Below, one piece after another: positions 27,131 through 33,996 of a stretch of DNA of 64,000 bases (position 1 is the first letter of the stretch; each line of letters opens with the position of its first letter). The stretch is from UBA1369 sp964571725 (GTDB taxonomy: Bacteria > Patescibacteriota > Gracilibacteria > UBA1369), in assembly GCA_964571725.1 (NCBI GenBank), contig CAZNDB010000001.1, positions 186,001-250,000 on the forward strand, given 5' to 3'. The notes below the pieces were generated by a model, which saw only the letters and a program-made list of their open reading frames with translations, was not told the origin of the DNA and ran no database searches. The position numbers and the translations under genes are program-made.

Positions 27131-28219
27131 TTATGACGAGTGCCGGAAATGCATGATATCACCGTCTTTGACCACATATTCCTTTCCCTCCAGTCTCATC
27201 AACCCTTTTTCCCTGGCCTGGACTTCGCCGCCCAGCCGGACATAATCGTCATAGGCAATCACCTCGGCCCGTATGAAGTTCTTTTCAAAATCGGTATGGA
27301 TGACTCCGGCGGCGCGCGGTGCAGTATCTCCACGGTGTATCGTCCAGGCCCTGACTTCCTTGGGTCCGGCGGTAAAATAATGCATCAGCCCCAGCGTTTC
27401 ATAGGCAGCGTGGATTAGGGCGGTTAAACCGCTTTCCTTGATTCCCAGCTGATCCAATAAATCCTTGGCTTCCTCATCGGTGAAATTGATCAGCTCCTCT
27501 TCCACCTTGGCGGAAATGGGTATCAGCTTGGCATTGTCCGGCAGTCCCATGTCTTTACGAATCTGCGGTACGGCGATAGTTTTCAAATCATCCTCGGAAA
27601 TATTCAGAATGTATAGAAATGGTTTGGCGGTTAGCAGATGCAGGTCCTGAATTTCCAGCTTTTCTTCTGCCGTCAAATCCAGATCGATAGCCTTTTTCCC
27701 TGACTCCAAAGCGGTATTCACTTTCTGAATCAGCGCCAGATAAGCGGCCTTCTTTTTGTCTCCGGACTTGGCGTCATTGGCAGCTTTTCCCAGCCGCTTT
27801 TGCAGGGTCTGCAAATCGGCCAGAATTAGCTCGGTATCGATTATTTCCAGATCGCGTCGGGCATCCACCCCCCCATGCACGTGAATTACATTATCATCCT
27901 TAAAAAGCCTTATTACCTGTCCGATGGCATCGCATTCGCGAATATGTGACAGAAATTGGTTGCCCAGTCCTTCTCCCTCCGAAGCTCCTTTCACCAGCCC
28001 CGCTATGTCCACGAATTCCACTACGGCCGGCATAATCCGCTCGGGTGATACCAGCTCCGCCAGCTTGTTCATGCGGGGATCCGGTACTTCCACTACTCCC
28101 ACATTGGGATCGATGGTACAGAAGGGGTAATTGGCCGCCATGGCACTGGAAGACTTGGTAAGGGCGTTAAAAAGCGTCGATTTGCCTACATTGGGCAGGC
28201 CTACGATTCCGATTTTCAT
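27131..28219 (-). CDS. ychF: Ribosome-binding P-loop ATPase YchF
   Basis: YchF is an OBG-family protein that prefers ATP and associates with ribosomes. The start is the ATG at 28219 (MKIGIVGLPNVGKSTLFNAL); seven upstream codons are discarded. G1 GLPNVGKS, the G3-like VDIAGLVKGASEGEGLGN and the NxxE-type LYILNISEDD are present, followed by the C-terminal TGS-like domain ending with VKDGDIMHFRHSS. The 362-residue length is typical. It converges on the RelA/SpoT homologue gene with a 67-bp gap. Confidence 0.96.
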   Translation of the reverse strand: MKIGIVGLPNVGKSTLFNALTKSSSAMAANYPFCTIDPNVGVVEVPDPRMNKLAELVSPERIMPAVVEFVDIAGLVKGASEGEGLGNQFLSHIRECDAIGQVIRLFKDDNVIHVHGGVDARRDLEIIDTELILADLQTLQKRLGKAANDAKSGDKKKAAYLALIQKVNTALESGKKAIDLDLTAEEKLEIQDLHLLTAKPFLYILNISEDDLKTIAVPQIRKDMGLPDNAKLIPISAKVEEELINFTDEEAKDLLDQLGIKESGLTALIHAAYETLGLMHYFTAGPKEVRAWTIHRGDTAPRAAGVIHTDFEKNFIRAEVIAYDDYVRLGGEVQAREKGLMRLEGKEYVVKDGDIMHFRHSS

Positions 28220-28300
28220 ATTGCTGAAGTTAAATCGCAACCAGAATAGGCAAAAACCATCAATTAGCCAAATCAGACCCTTTGCGGAGTTTTAAAAGTG

Positions 28301-28309
28301 TGTTATAAC
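28301..28309 (+). promoter_or_regulatory. Extended -10 promoter element upstream of 28343
   Basis: TGTTATAAC (28301-28309), with a possible -35 TTGCGG (28282-28287) at 16-nt spacing. It lies in the 123-bp divergent interval between ychF and the gene at 28343. Confidence 0.5.
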
Positions 28310-28342
28310 AACAAGAAGAAATCAATAGTAACCAATACCAAA

Positions 28343-29119
28343 ATGCTATTAGACAACAACTATTTACCCCAAAAGATATATTTCTTTCCTCCGGACGCTG
28401 CTCCAAAAGCCCCGGAAAATAAGGATGCCACTCCTCCCGTGACTGAAAAAGACGTAGACACCGCAACAGGTCGTCAAAAAATTGTCGAGAGTGCCAAAAA
28501 TGAATATTTGAAAGCCGTAAAAGATGCCCAGGCAGAAAAGGATCCTGAAGCTAAAGCCCAAAAACAACAGCAGGCCAAAGAACTGGGCGATAAAATGCAG
28601 GAATACTACAAGACCCTGCGCAGTCCGGAAAAGAACAAGGCAGCCGCACAGGCACTCTTTGACGCTTTGGTACCCAAAAAGACAGCCGCACAATTGTTTG
28701 ATGAAAGAATGTCGGCCAGATGGGCACAGCGGAATGAAGAACAAACGCAAAGGAGTGCAAACAGAGCTCCCCAACCTCGTCTTGCCCCCAGAGATTTGGG
28801 TGATGTGGACGAAGGAACCAAGTCGGGGGCTATGGCTGCGTTGTCGGATGGAAAAGGCGGCGTCAGGCTTGTCTCACCCGATCAAGGTATCGGTGGTCCC
28901 CGTACTTTTCCCGAAGGGACTCCGGAAGCAGCTCGCCAGACCTTAATAGCCTCCTCGGTTATACCTGCGGAGCAGGAAAATTCGATCAGGACCAGATTAA
29001 ATAATCCTGCCACCTATGGAGTAACCGAAATTGCTTTTACCTATGTAGAAAGTGGCAAAACCAAAAATGGAGTTGCCAAAAAGGAAGGATCGGACATTAA
29101 TTTTTATTCGGTTGCCTAA
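28343..29119 (+). CDS. Hypothetical protein, charged and Ala/Gln-rich (258 aa)
   Basis: I choose the ATG at 28343 over an upstream in-frame start at 28298, because a promoter-like element ends at 28309. The protein begins MLLDNNYLPQKIYFFPPDAAP, then has a long charged helix and a more globular C-terminus (VTEIAFTYVESGKTKNGVAKK). The start, a few basic or polar residues and then YFF-acidic/Pro, resembles that of the product at 51865 (RFVFFAGEP). No domain is recognised. Its TAA overlaps the next ATG by one base (TAATG), so the two genes are coupled. Confidence 0.6.
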   Translation: MLLDNNYLPQKIYFFPPDAAPKAPENKDATPPVTEKDVDTATGRQKIVESAKNEYLKAVKDAQAEKDPEAKAQKQQQAKELGDKMQEYYKTLRSPEKNKAAAQALFDALVPKKTAAQLFDERMSARWAQRNEEQTQRSANRAPQPRLAPRDLGDVDEGTKSGAMAALSDGKGGVRLVSPDQGIGGPRTFPEGTPEAARQTLIASSVIPAEQENSIRTRLNNPATYGVTEIAFTYVESGKTKNGVAKKEGSDINFYSVA

Positions 29120-29511
29120 TGCCAAATCCTCAACTATTACAACAACTGTTTCAACTTCTTTCCGAATCTCCCAATTTTCAAAATATGTCGGCGGAGCAAC
29201 AGGAAGAAGTGAAAAAAATCTATACCGGGGCCGATGATCAGGATTTGATCAAGGCCATCGATATTGTTCAAACTGATAGCAAAAAAGTTCAGGCGGAGCT
29301 TCAGGAGAACGAAATCCGTCAGGCACAGGCCGCTCAGGAAGTAAAAGAAACGCTCAAGAAAGTAAAGGCCGAGGAAATCAAGATTAATCAGCAAACGGAG
29401 AAAAAGGAGTCTGAAGCCAATTCAGCTCTGGTGCTGGACCAGCTCAATCAGAAGCAGCCTTCTGAAACGCCTCCGCCACCGGATAAAAAGAAATTCCTGG
29501 GACTGTTCTAA
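29119..29511 (+). CDS. Small coiled-coil hypothetical protein (130 aa)
   Basis: The start codon shares one base with the preceding stop (TAATG). The protein is a charged helix rich in Gln, Glu and Lys from about residue 20 to 105, then a Pro-rich linker (SETPPPPDKKK) and a hydrophobic end FLGLF. It has no signal peptide. It probably forms a complex with, or is regulated together with, the preceding protein; the function is unknown. Its stop is 30 bp from the convergent cdaR stop. Confidence 0.6.
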   Translation: MPNPQLLQQLFQLLSESPNFQNMSAEQQEEVKKIYTGADDQDLIKAIDIVQTDSKKVQAELQENEIRQAQAAQEVKETLKKVKAEEIKINQQTEKKESEANSALVLDQLNQKQPSETPPPPDKKKFLGLF

Positions 29512-29541
29512 AATCCCGCACAGTCGCTTCCCCGGCCACCG

Positions 29542-30531
29542 TTAAAACTTCACCAGTACCTTCTCCGGACTATAGGTGATTATTTCCAGATTATTGTTTT
29601 CCGGCATAATCAGATCTTTGGTGGAAACGTTATAAACACCGTTTTGAATTTCGGAATTCCTGAGTTGCAGCTTGATTGAACCATTATCCAGTAGGTTCAG
29701 TTCATCCGGCTTCCCCTCCACCGTAACCAGAATGTTTTTGGGCAGTAATTCCTTTACCACGGAAGACAAATCACTGTCCTCCACTATCTCCACCATCAAT
29801 GTTTTTCTTTCGTTTCCCGGCAGTACGGGCGTATTGACCTGGCTACTACTGTTTGTGCCGGCTGTAGTTCCGGACTCGCTTTCCGGCTTCTTTCTGACCT
29901 CAATATTGGCCTGTATCACGGCCGGATCAAAACTGACTGTTTTTCCGGCAAGCTTCCATTCCGCCGGCGCTTCCAGAGTGATCTTACGGCTGAAATCAGC
30001 GGTTTCAGTGCCATCCAGAGAGATTTTTATCGGCAAAGTTTGTATCTCGCTGATCGCGCTTGCCGCTCCGCTTAATTTAACTTTTTCCAGATCAAGTTTA
30101 AAAGTCTTGATTTCATAATCACGTGCAGGGGAGCCGGACATTTCCGCTTTCAGGCTTATTTCTTTACTGGTAATGGCTTCCAGTTTGAGCGCAAGATTGG
30201 CTGGTTCAACCGCCACCACACTAACTTTGACGTTTTTACTGGTGAACATCACCGGCAGGGAATATTCTCCCTCACCCAATCCCTGGGCATCCAGAAACAG
30301 CTCAAAATCGCTGGCATTGACGTTTAATTGTCCGTTGGGAGTTTTGAAACGGACTTTTACTGGACTGATCTCATTAGCCACGCTGACGTTTTGTCCCAGA
30401 TTTATCACTTTTACCTGTAATTCGTTGGGGAAAAGATGCACGTAGTTTTCCACCCCCACCACAAACAGCCACAATATTACCGCGGCAAAAACCGATAAGA
30501 GCTTAAGATGTAGATTTTTAAATATGTTCAT
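29542..30531 (-). CDS. cdaR: CdaR-like YbbR-domain protein
   Basis: CdaR is the membrane-anchored partner that modulates the diadenylate cyclase CdaA. The 329-residue protein has a short cytoplasmic N-terminus, one transmembrane helix (LLSVFAAVILWLFVVGV, about residues 11-27) and extracytoplasmic YbbR repeats (for example VKVINLGQNVSVANEISPVKV, quoted as VKVINLGQ...PVKVRF; further copies near LKAEMSGSPARDYEI and ILVTVEGKPDELNLL). Its ATG overlaps the cdaA stop by one base, giving the conserved cdaA-cdaR pair. The usual third gene, glmM, is not next to it. Confidence 0.88.
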   Translation of the reverse strand: MNIFKNLHLKLLSVFAAVILWLFVVGVENYVHLFPNELQVKVINLGQNVSVANEISPVKVRFKTPNGQLNVNASDFELFLDAQGLGEGEYSLPVMFTSKNVKVSVVAVEPANLALKLEAITSKEISLKAEMSGSPARDYEIKTFKLDLEKVKLSGAASAISEIQTLPIKISLDGTETADFSRKITLEAPAEWKLAGKTVSFDPAVIQANIEVRKKPESESGTTAGTNSSSQVNTPVLPGNERKTLMVEIVEDSDLSSVVKELLPKNILVTVEGKPDELNLLDNGSIKLQLRNSEIQNGVYNVSTKDLIMPENNNLEIITYSPEKVLVKF

Positions 30532-31424
30532 TATTGTTCGCGATAAACCAACTTTTTCTCCCTGTGTTTTTTTAACTTCGGTTCTAACACAATCCGGAGC
30601 AGCTGCTGCAATCTGGCCGCGTCGATATTTCTTTCCAGATGTCCGTTTTTGGCAAAGCTGATGCTTCCCCTTTCTTCCGAAATAACAATTACGCTGGCAT
30701 CGGTATGGTCGGTCAGTCCGATAGCGGCCTTATGCCTGGTTCCAAAGTCTTTTTCCTTATTGTCAAAACTGGTTGGTAAAATGCAGGCCGCGGCCATAAT
30801 TCTGCCGTTATCGACAATTACCGCGCCGTCGTGCAGAGGGCCTTTACCGTGAAAAATGGAAATCAGTAATTCCTTGGAAAGCAGGCCGTCCATTTTTACG
30901 CCGGTTTCTACATATTCTTTCAGGGGGATGCTGTGTTTGAAAACAATCAAAGCTCCTTCTTTACGTGACGCCAGATAATCACAACTGGCCACGATTTCAG
31001 AGATCAAGGCGTCCAGTGCCACAGTTTTTTCTCCTCCCAAAAATGGCGTGTTGCCGATTTTTTCCAGAGCCATCCGCATTTCCTGCTGAAAGAGTATGGG
31101 AATGGAAATTAATAAAATCGTAAAAAATCTGTCCAGAAGCCAGCCCACAGTCAGCAGATTAAGAGTTTTACTGACCAGAAAAAGCAGACTGATGATCAAA
31201 AGTCCCAGCAGCACGCTGACCGAACGCGAGCCTTTAAGCATGGAAAAAAGAAAATAGATCACCACTCCGACAATAGTAATATCCAGTAGAATTTGCCAGA
31301 GACTCATGTCCGCGTAGAGGAGGTTTTGCCAAAACTCCCTGGCCACGCTGGCTATCTGGGTAATTCCGCCGGCAATGGCGTTACTGAGAAAATCCATGCA
31401 GTATAAATCAAAATATAACTGCAT
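30531..31424 (-). CDS. cdaA: Diadenylate cyclase CdaA (DisA_N domain)
   Basis: CdaA condenses two ATP to cyclic di-AMP, a second messenger for osmotic and wall homeostasis. The 297-residue protein has three hydrophobic segments in the first 110 residues and a DAC domain with GPLHDGAVIVDNGRI (DGA motif) and GTRHKAAIGLTDHTDA, where the usual RHR motif reads RHK. An in-frame ATG at 31397 is an equally possible start; the extra nine residues contain no domain. It is cotranscribed with cdaR. The two products give the organism a complete synthesis and modulation pair. Confidence 0.93.
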   Translation of the reverse strand: MQLYFDLYCMDFLSNAIAGGITQIASVAREFWQNLLYADMSLWQILLDITIVGVVIYFLFSMLKGSRSVSVLLGLLIISLLFLVSKTLNLLTVGWLLDRFFTILLISIPILFQQEMRMALEKIGNTPFLGGEKTVALDALISEIVASCDYLASRKEGALIVFKHSIPLKEYVETGVKMDGLLSKELLISIFHGKGPLHDGAVIVDNGRIMAAACILPTSFDNKEKDFGTRHKAAIGLTDHTDASVIVISEERGSISFAKNGHLERNIDAARLQQLLRIVLEPKLKKHREKKLVYREQ

Positions 31425-31454
31425 TGTATTGATTCAGGCGTGTTTTGCCAATAA

Positions 31455-31480
31455 AAAAATCCCGTTTAGGCGGGATTTTT
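31455..31480 (-). terminator. Intrinsic terminator after the LSKTG protein gene
   Basis: Arms AAAAATCCCG (31455-31464) and CGGGATTTTT (31471-31480) surround a 6-nt loop. Read on the minus strand, the hairpin ends in a run of T residues. It separates the gene at 31517-32566 from cdaA. Confidence 0.85.
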
Positions 31481-31516
31481 CTAATTATGGATCCGGCCAC
31501 AACAATTTGCCGGACT

Positions 31517-32566
31517 TTATCTATTGGAACGGAAAGCTTTTTGCAGCTTTTTGCGGTTAAACCAGGCAATGGTCAGGAGAATTCCGACATAAAGAGTTTC
31601 AGCGGGACCGGTCTTGGAGAGTTTGGTGGGGGAGTTGGCGGCCGGTTTCAGTTCTTCCTGGGCGGGCGTTTCCTGTTCTGTTTCTGCGGTCACGACAGGC
31701 TCAGTATCCTGTGCGGCGGTTTCTTCGATGGCGTCTGCCAAAACATCATTGGCCGTCTCGGTTGTTTCCGCGTTCATATCTGTTTCGGAAGAAGTCTGGT
31801 CGTCATTTGTGGTATTTATGGCTATATCGGAGCCCAGGCCCACCATCAGGGTCGCTTTCAAAGCAGGATTATAAGTTGAGTAGTATTCAAAAGTGGCATC
31901 CTGATCAAATTTGTAATTGAAAGTGTCTCCGCTGGTCAGTACCGGGCTGGCAAAACTTTGCCCGTCGGGAGAAGAACCGATAATAGTCTGGTCTTCTGTG
32001 CTGGTGTTGGTCCAGATAACAGTTGTTTCTTTGTCAATTTTAAGAGTAGCCGGTTCAAAACCAAACAGCGATACGTCCACGTTCACACTTTGTCCGGACA
32101 TTTGTTCCATCGAAGTGTTTTCATCGGCGGCAGCCACGGTTTCGCTGGCCGTAACGTTTTCGGCTGCCATTTCGTCCATCTCATCCAGCGGGGCTTCAGC
32201 ATCGGTTTGGCTGGCGGTGGTGTCGGTCATTACGTCTGCTTTGATCTGTAAGGGCTCCTGAACCCAATAGGCCACATATCCTGCAATCAGTACGATGGCA
32301 AAAGCGGAAATTATTTTGGCCTTGGTGCCGGTTGATACCGGATCGGTGTTTTCCTGGGCAGGCATATCAGTGGGCTGGGCGTCGACTGTGGGGGCTGCCG
32401 GAACTTCCGGTGCAGGAATTTCTTCTGCCGGAACCGGTGGCTCGATATGGGAAATTTCCAGCCTGGTCACAGTCGGTTCGCTATCCGGCAACAAAGATAA
32501 CTGGTCGGGAGAGACGGAAGTCTCTGGAGAATTTTGTTCCGGAGAAAGTGTATTAGGATCGGTCAT
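31517..32566 (-). CDS. Predicted sortase substrate with cupredoxin-like domain lacking copper ligands
   Basis: The 349-residue protein has an acidic Pro-rich N-terminus, a transmembrane helix at about residues 84-104 (AKIISAFAIVLIAGYVAYWV), a beta-sandwich domain at about 160-245, an acidic Glu/Thr-rich stalk, and a C-terminus of LSKTG (316-320), a short hydrophobic stretch and a basic tail: the layout of a sorting signal. The middle domain matches secreted cupredoxins (SLFGFEPATLKIDKETTVIWTN), but the positions of the His, Cys, His and Met ligands read Gln, Ser, Asn and Leu (EDQTI; YYSTYNPALKATL). A -10 TATACT with TG (32595-32603, minus) precedes it. Confidence 0.75.
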   Translation of the reverse strand: MTDPNTLSPEQNSPETSVSPDQLSLLPDSEPTVTRLEISHIEPPVPAEEIPAPEVPAAPTVDAQPTDMPAQENTDPVSTGTKAKIISAFAIVLIAGYVAYWVQEPLQIKADVMTDTTASQTDAEAPLDEMDEMAAENVTASETVAAADENTSMEQMSGQSVNVDVSLFGFEPATLKIDKETTVIWTNTSTEDQTIIGSSPDGQSFASPVLTSGDTFNYKFDQDATFEYYSTYNPALKATLMVGLGSDIAINTTNDDQTSSETDMNAETTETANDVLADAIEETAAQDTEPVVTAETEQETPAQEELKPAANSPTKLSKTGPAETLYVGILLTIAWFNRKKLQKAFRSNR

Positions 32567-32594
32567 AGCGTTTTTGTTTTTGATAAATCTTTTC

Positions 32595-32603
32595 AGTATA
32601 GCA
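32595..32603 (-). promoter_or_regulatory. Extended -10 promoter element of the LSKTG protein gene
   Basis: On the minus strand TGCTATACT reads from 32603 to 32595; the predicted leader of about 25 nt is A-rich and has no Shine-Dalgarno sequence. Confidence 0.55.
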
Positions 32604-32839
32604 CAAAAAAGCCCCGCGCTTAACGCTCTGGAGCCTTATTAAAGCCAAAAGAACTGTACAAAAGGCGAAAATGTATTGGAACTAAAAATCCCCGGATAGC
32701 GGAGCCTTTATAAAGCGCTGGATTGACCGTGTCCAACGATAACAACTTAAAGTAGTTATGTTCTTTTTATCTCAAGCTGGAAGTCAACATTACAAAAAGT
32801 AAAGATTGAATACCGGCCAAGTCGAAAAGGCCTTTACAA
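32604..32839. other. Gene-free stretch with several small inverted repeats
   Basis: No coding region is credible here. The first 35 bases can form a GC-rich hairpin that on the minus strand ends in TTTTTT (GCTCC...GGGGC around GCG/CGC), a possible terminator immediately upstream of the promoter of the LSKTG protein gene. Further on are CTTTATAAAG flanked by AGCG and CGCT (about 32698-32718) and GGCC...GGCC (about 32814-32833). It could be the 5' part of the structured RNA that follows. Confidence 0.4.
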
Positions 32840-32960
32840 GTTTTCCGTACCCGGAGAAGAGGTTGTCTTTGGAATTCAAGGTATTGCCTTGAGGACTGTG
32901 TGCCAAAAAAATTTAGGCAAAAGCACAGTCCAAAGGCAACCTTTTCCCCGTGCTGGAAAC
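32840..32960 (+). ncRNA. Long hairpin domain of a predicted structured RNA
   Basis: The left arm (32840-32871) and right arm (32931-32960) pair almost throughout: the inner 16 positions from TTG/CAA outward pair with two G-U pairs, then after single mismatches GG/CC, GTAC/GTGC and GTTTTCC/GGAAAC. Inside are two stems: CAAGG/CCTTG (32877-32891) and GACTGTG/CACAGTC (32894-32930) containing TGCC/GGCA. The G-U pairs are only possible in a plus-strand RNA. No start/stop pattern supports coding. Confidence 0.65.
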
Positions 32961-32982
32961 ATAATTTTTTAAAGTTCAAAGA

Positions 32983-33341
32983 CTCCCTAAACCAACATCA
33001 ACCCCTTAAAAGCGGAAAACCTTTCAGAAGCGCGAAGGATCTAAAATAGACACTTATTCCTAAACATCGCTGTTTAAGAGCAGTATTTCTTCTTAAATTT
33101 TCTTTCTCACACTTTGTCTTGCGACAAAAGTACAAGATAAAAAATCTAAAAGTTTTCTCCAAAACTTCTTTGTCCGGCCTATGGATAACCACCGAACCGA
33201 ATATTTTGGCGTCTAAAGAACCTGGTGGACTCTTTAGAAACGACTTTCAGGTAATATCAATCAGTTTAGGGAGAGAGTATGGCTTTAGAAGCCCCCGGTT
33301 TTTAAGCCGGTTGTCACTAAAACCACGCTTCCTCCCTAGAC
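32983..33341 (+). ncRNA. Predicted structured RNA, tandem copy A
   Basis: The copy begins with CTCCCTAAAC (32983-32992) and ends with CTCCCTAGAC (33332-33341); between them GTTTAGGGAG (33264-33273) can pair with either. Hairpins seen: TAAACA-TCGC-TGTTTA (33061-33076), TTTGTC-TTGC-GACAAA (33113-33128), TCTAAAGA/TCTTTAGA with loop TGGTG inside (33212-33238), GGCTT-TAG-AAGCC (33281-33293) and CCGG/CCGG (33295-33310). Copy B keeps each position of these stems, with changed bases. Long reading frames here are unlikely to be coding: the shared TGGTGGA block is shifted by one base between copies. Confidence 0.7.
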
Positions 33342-33368
33342 TGTCTGCCGGAATTTCAAGGTTCAAAC

Positions 33369-33728
33369 CTCCCTAAACATTACTGTAACCCCTTAAAAGT
33401 AACTAACACCCCGGAAGAATAAATTTCCGAGATAGCCACTGATTCTTAAGTATTTCTATTTAAGACAAGTAATTCTTTTTAGGTCTTTTTTCTTTAACTC
33501 TGTCTTGCGACAAAATTTGAAGATAAAAAATCTAAAAGTTAATTCTAAAACTTCTCTATCCGGTCTTTGGATAACCTCCGAATTGAATATTTTAGTATTT
33601 TCAAATATCTGGTGGATATCTGATCCTAACTTTCAGGTAATTTCAGCAAGTTTAGGGAGAGAGTGTGGCTTCAGAAGCTCCCGGTTTTTTAAGCCGGTTG
33701 TTACTAAAACCACGCTTCCTCCCTAGAC
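33369..33728 (+). ncRNA. Predicted structured RNA, tandem copy B
   Basis: This is the second copy at a 386-bp offset, with roughly two-thirds identity by eye and almost no gaps. Stems equivalent to copy A: CTTAAGTA-TTTC-TATTTAAG (33445-33464), TGTC-TTGC-GACA (33501-33512), TCAAATATC-TGGTG-GATATCTGA (33601-33623), and the 3' domain from GTTTAGGGAG (33650-33659) to CTCCCTAGAC (33719-33728), whose inner helix GTGTGG/CCACGC is complete here but has one mismatch in copy A. A T-rich tail (33729-33752) follows and may terminate transcription. Confidence 0.7.
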
Positions 33729-33838
33729 TGTGTGTTTGTGTTTATCTTTATTTCAAATATCATCATACTATCTTATACCATAGAAAATAACCTGTCAAGA
33801 GTCTAATACAAAAAAAGTATCATAAGACTAAATAAAGT

Positions 33839-33867
33839 TTGAAATCCGTTACACTTTCAGTTAAATT
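33839..33867 (+). promoter_or_regulatory. Sigma70-type promoter of tRNA-Phe
   Basis: TTGAAA (33839-33844), 17-nt spacer, TAAATT (33862-33867). The start would fall near 33874, about 19 nt before the mature tRNA. This gives the tRNA its own promoter, independent of the upstream RNA repeats. Confidence 0.65.
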
Positions 33868-33892
33868 TATCCCGCCTTTTTAAAAAACCCCT

Positions 33893-33967
33893 GCCGGGGT
33901 AGCTCAGTGGTAGAGCGAAGGACTGAAAATCCTTGCGTCGCCAGTCCGATTCTGGCCCTCGGCACCA
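33893..33967 (+). tRNA. tRNA-Phe (GAA), CCA encoded
   Basis: The cloverleaf is complete: acceptor GCCGGGG (33893-33899) with CCTCGGC (33957-33963), D arm GCTC/GAGC, anticodon stem AAGGA/TCCTT with loop CTGAAAA (anticodon GAA at 33925-33927), variable loop GCGTC, T stem GCCAG/CTGGC, discriminator A and encoded CCA (33965-33967). The T loop reads TCCGATT, so position 55 is C rather than the near-universal U. Confidence 0.95.
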
Positions 33968-33996
33968 TTTTAATGACCTTTTGGAACACTTCCAAT

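Noticed and set aside
31398..31454. Cyclic di-AMP riboswitch upstream of cdaA
   Set aside because: Too short, and no ydaO-type conserved elements are seen.
32605..32640. Minus-strand RNA gene ending at a terminator upstream of the LSKTG gene
   Set aside because: A GC-rich hairpin with a T run on the minus strand is real, but all G-U evidence in the adjacent RNA favours the plus strand, so I do not call a minus-strand gene.
33119..33726. Similar short frames (85 and 73 codons, TTG starts) in the two RNA repeat copies, with a shared MRQ start and SLGRE motif
   Set aside because: They could be paralogous peptides, but the shared TGGTGGA block is out of frame between copies, a one-base difference in the T run shifts the end, and substitutions follow base-pairing rather than codon position.
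32983..33728. CRISPR array, transposon or retron
   Set aside because: There are only two long units without short spacers, no cas gene, transposase or reverse transcriptase nearby, and no terminal inverted repeats or target duplications around the pair.
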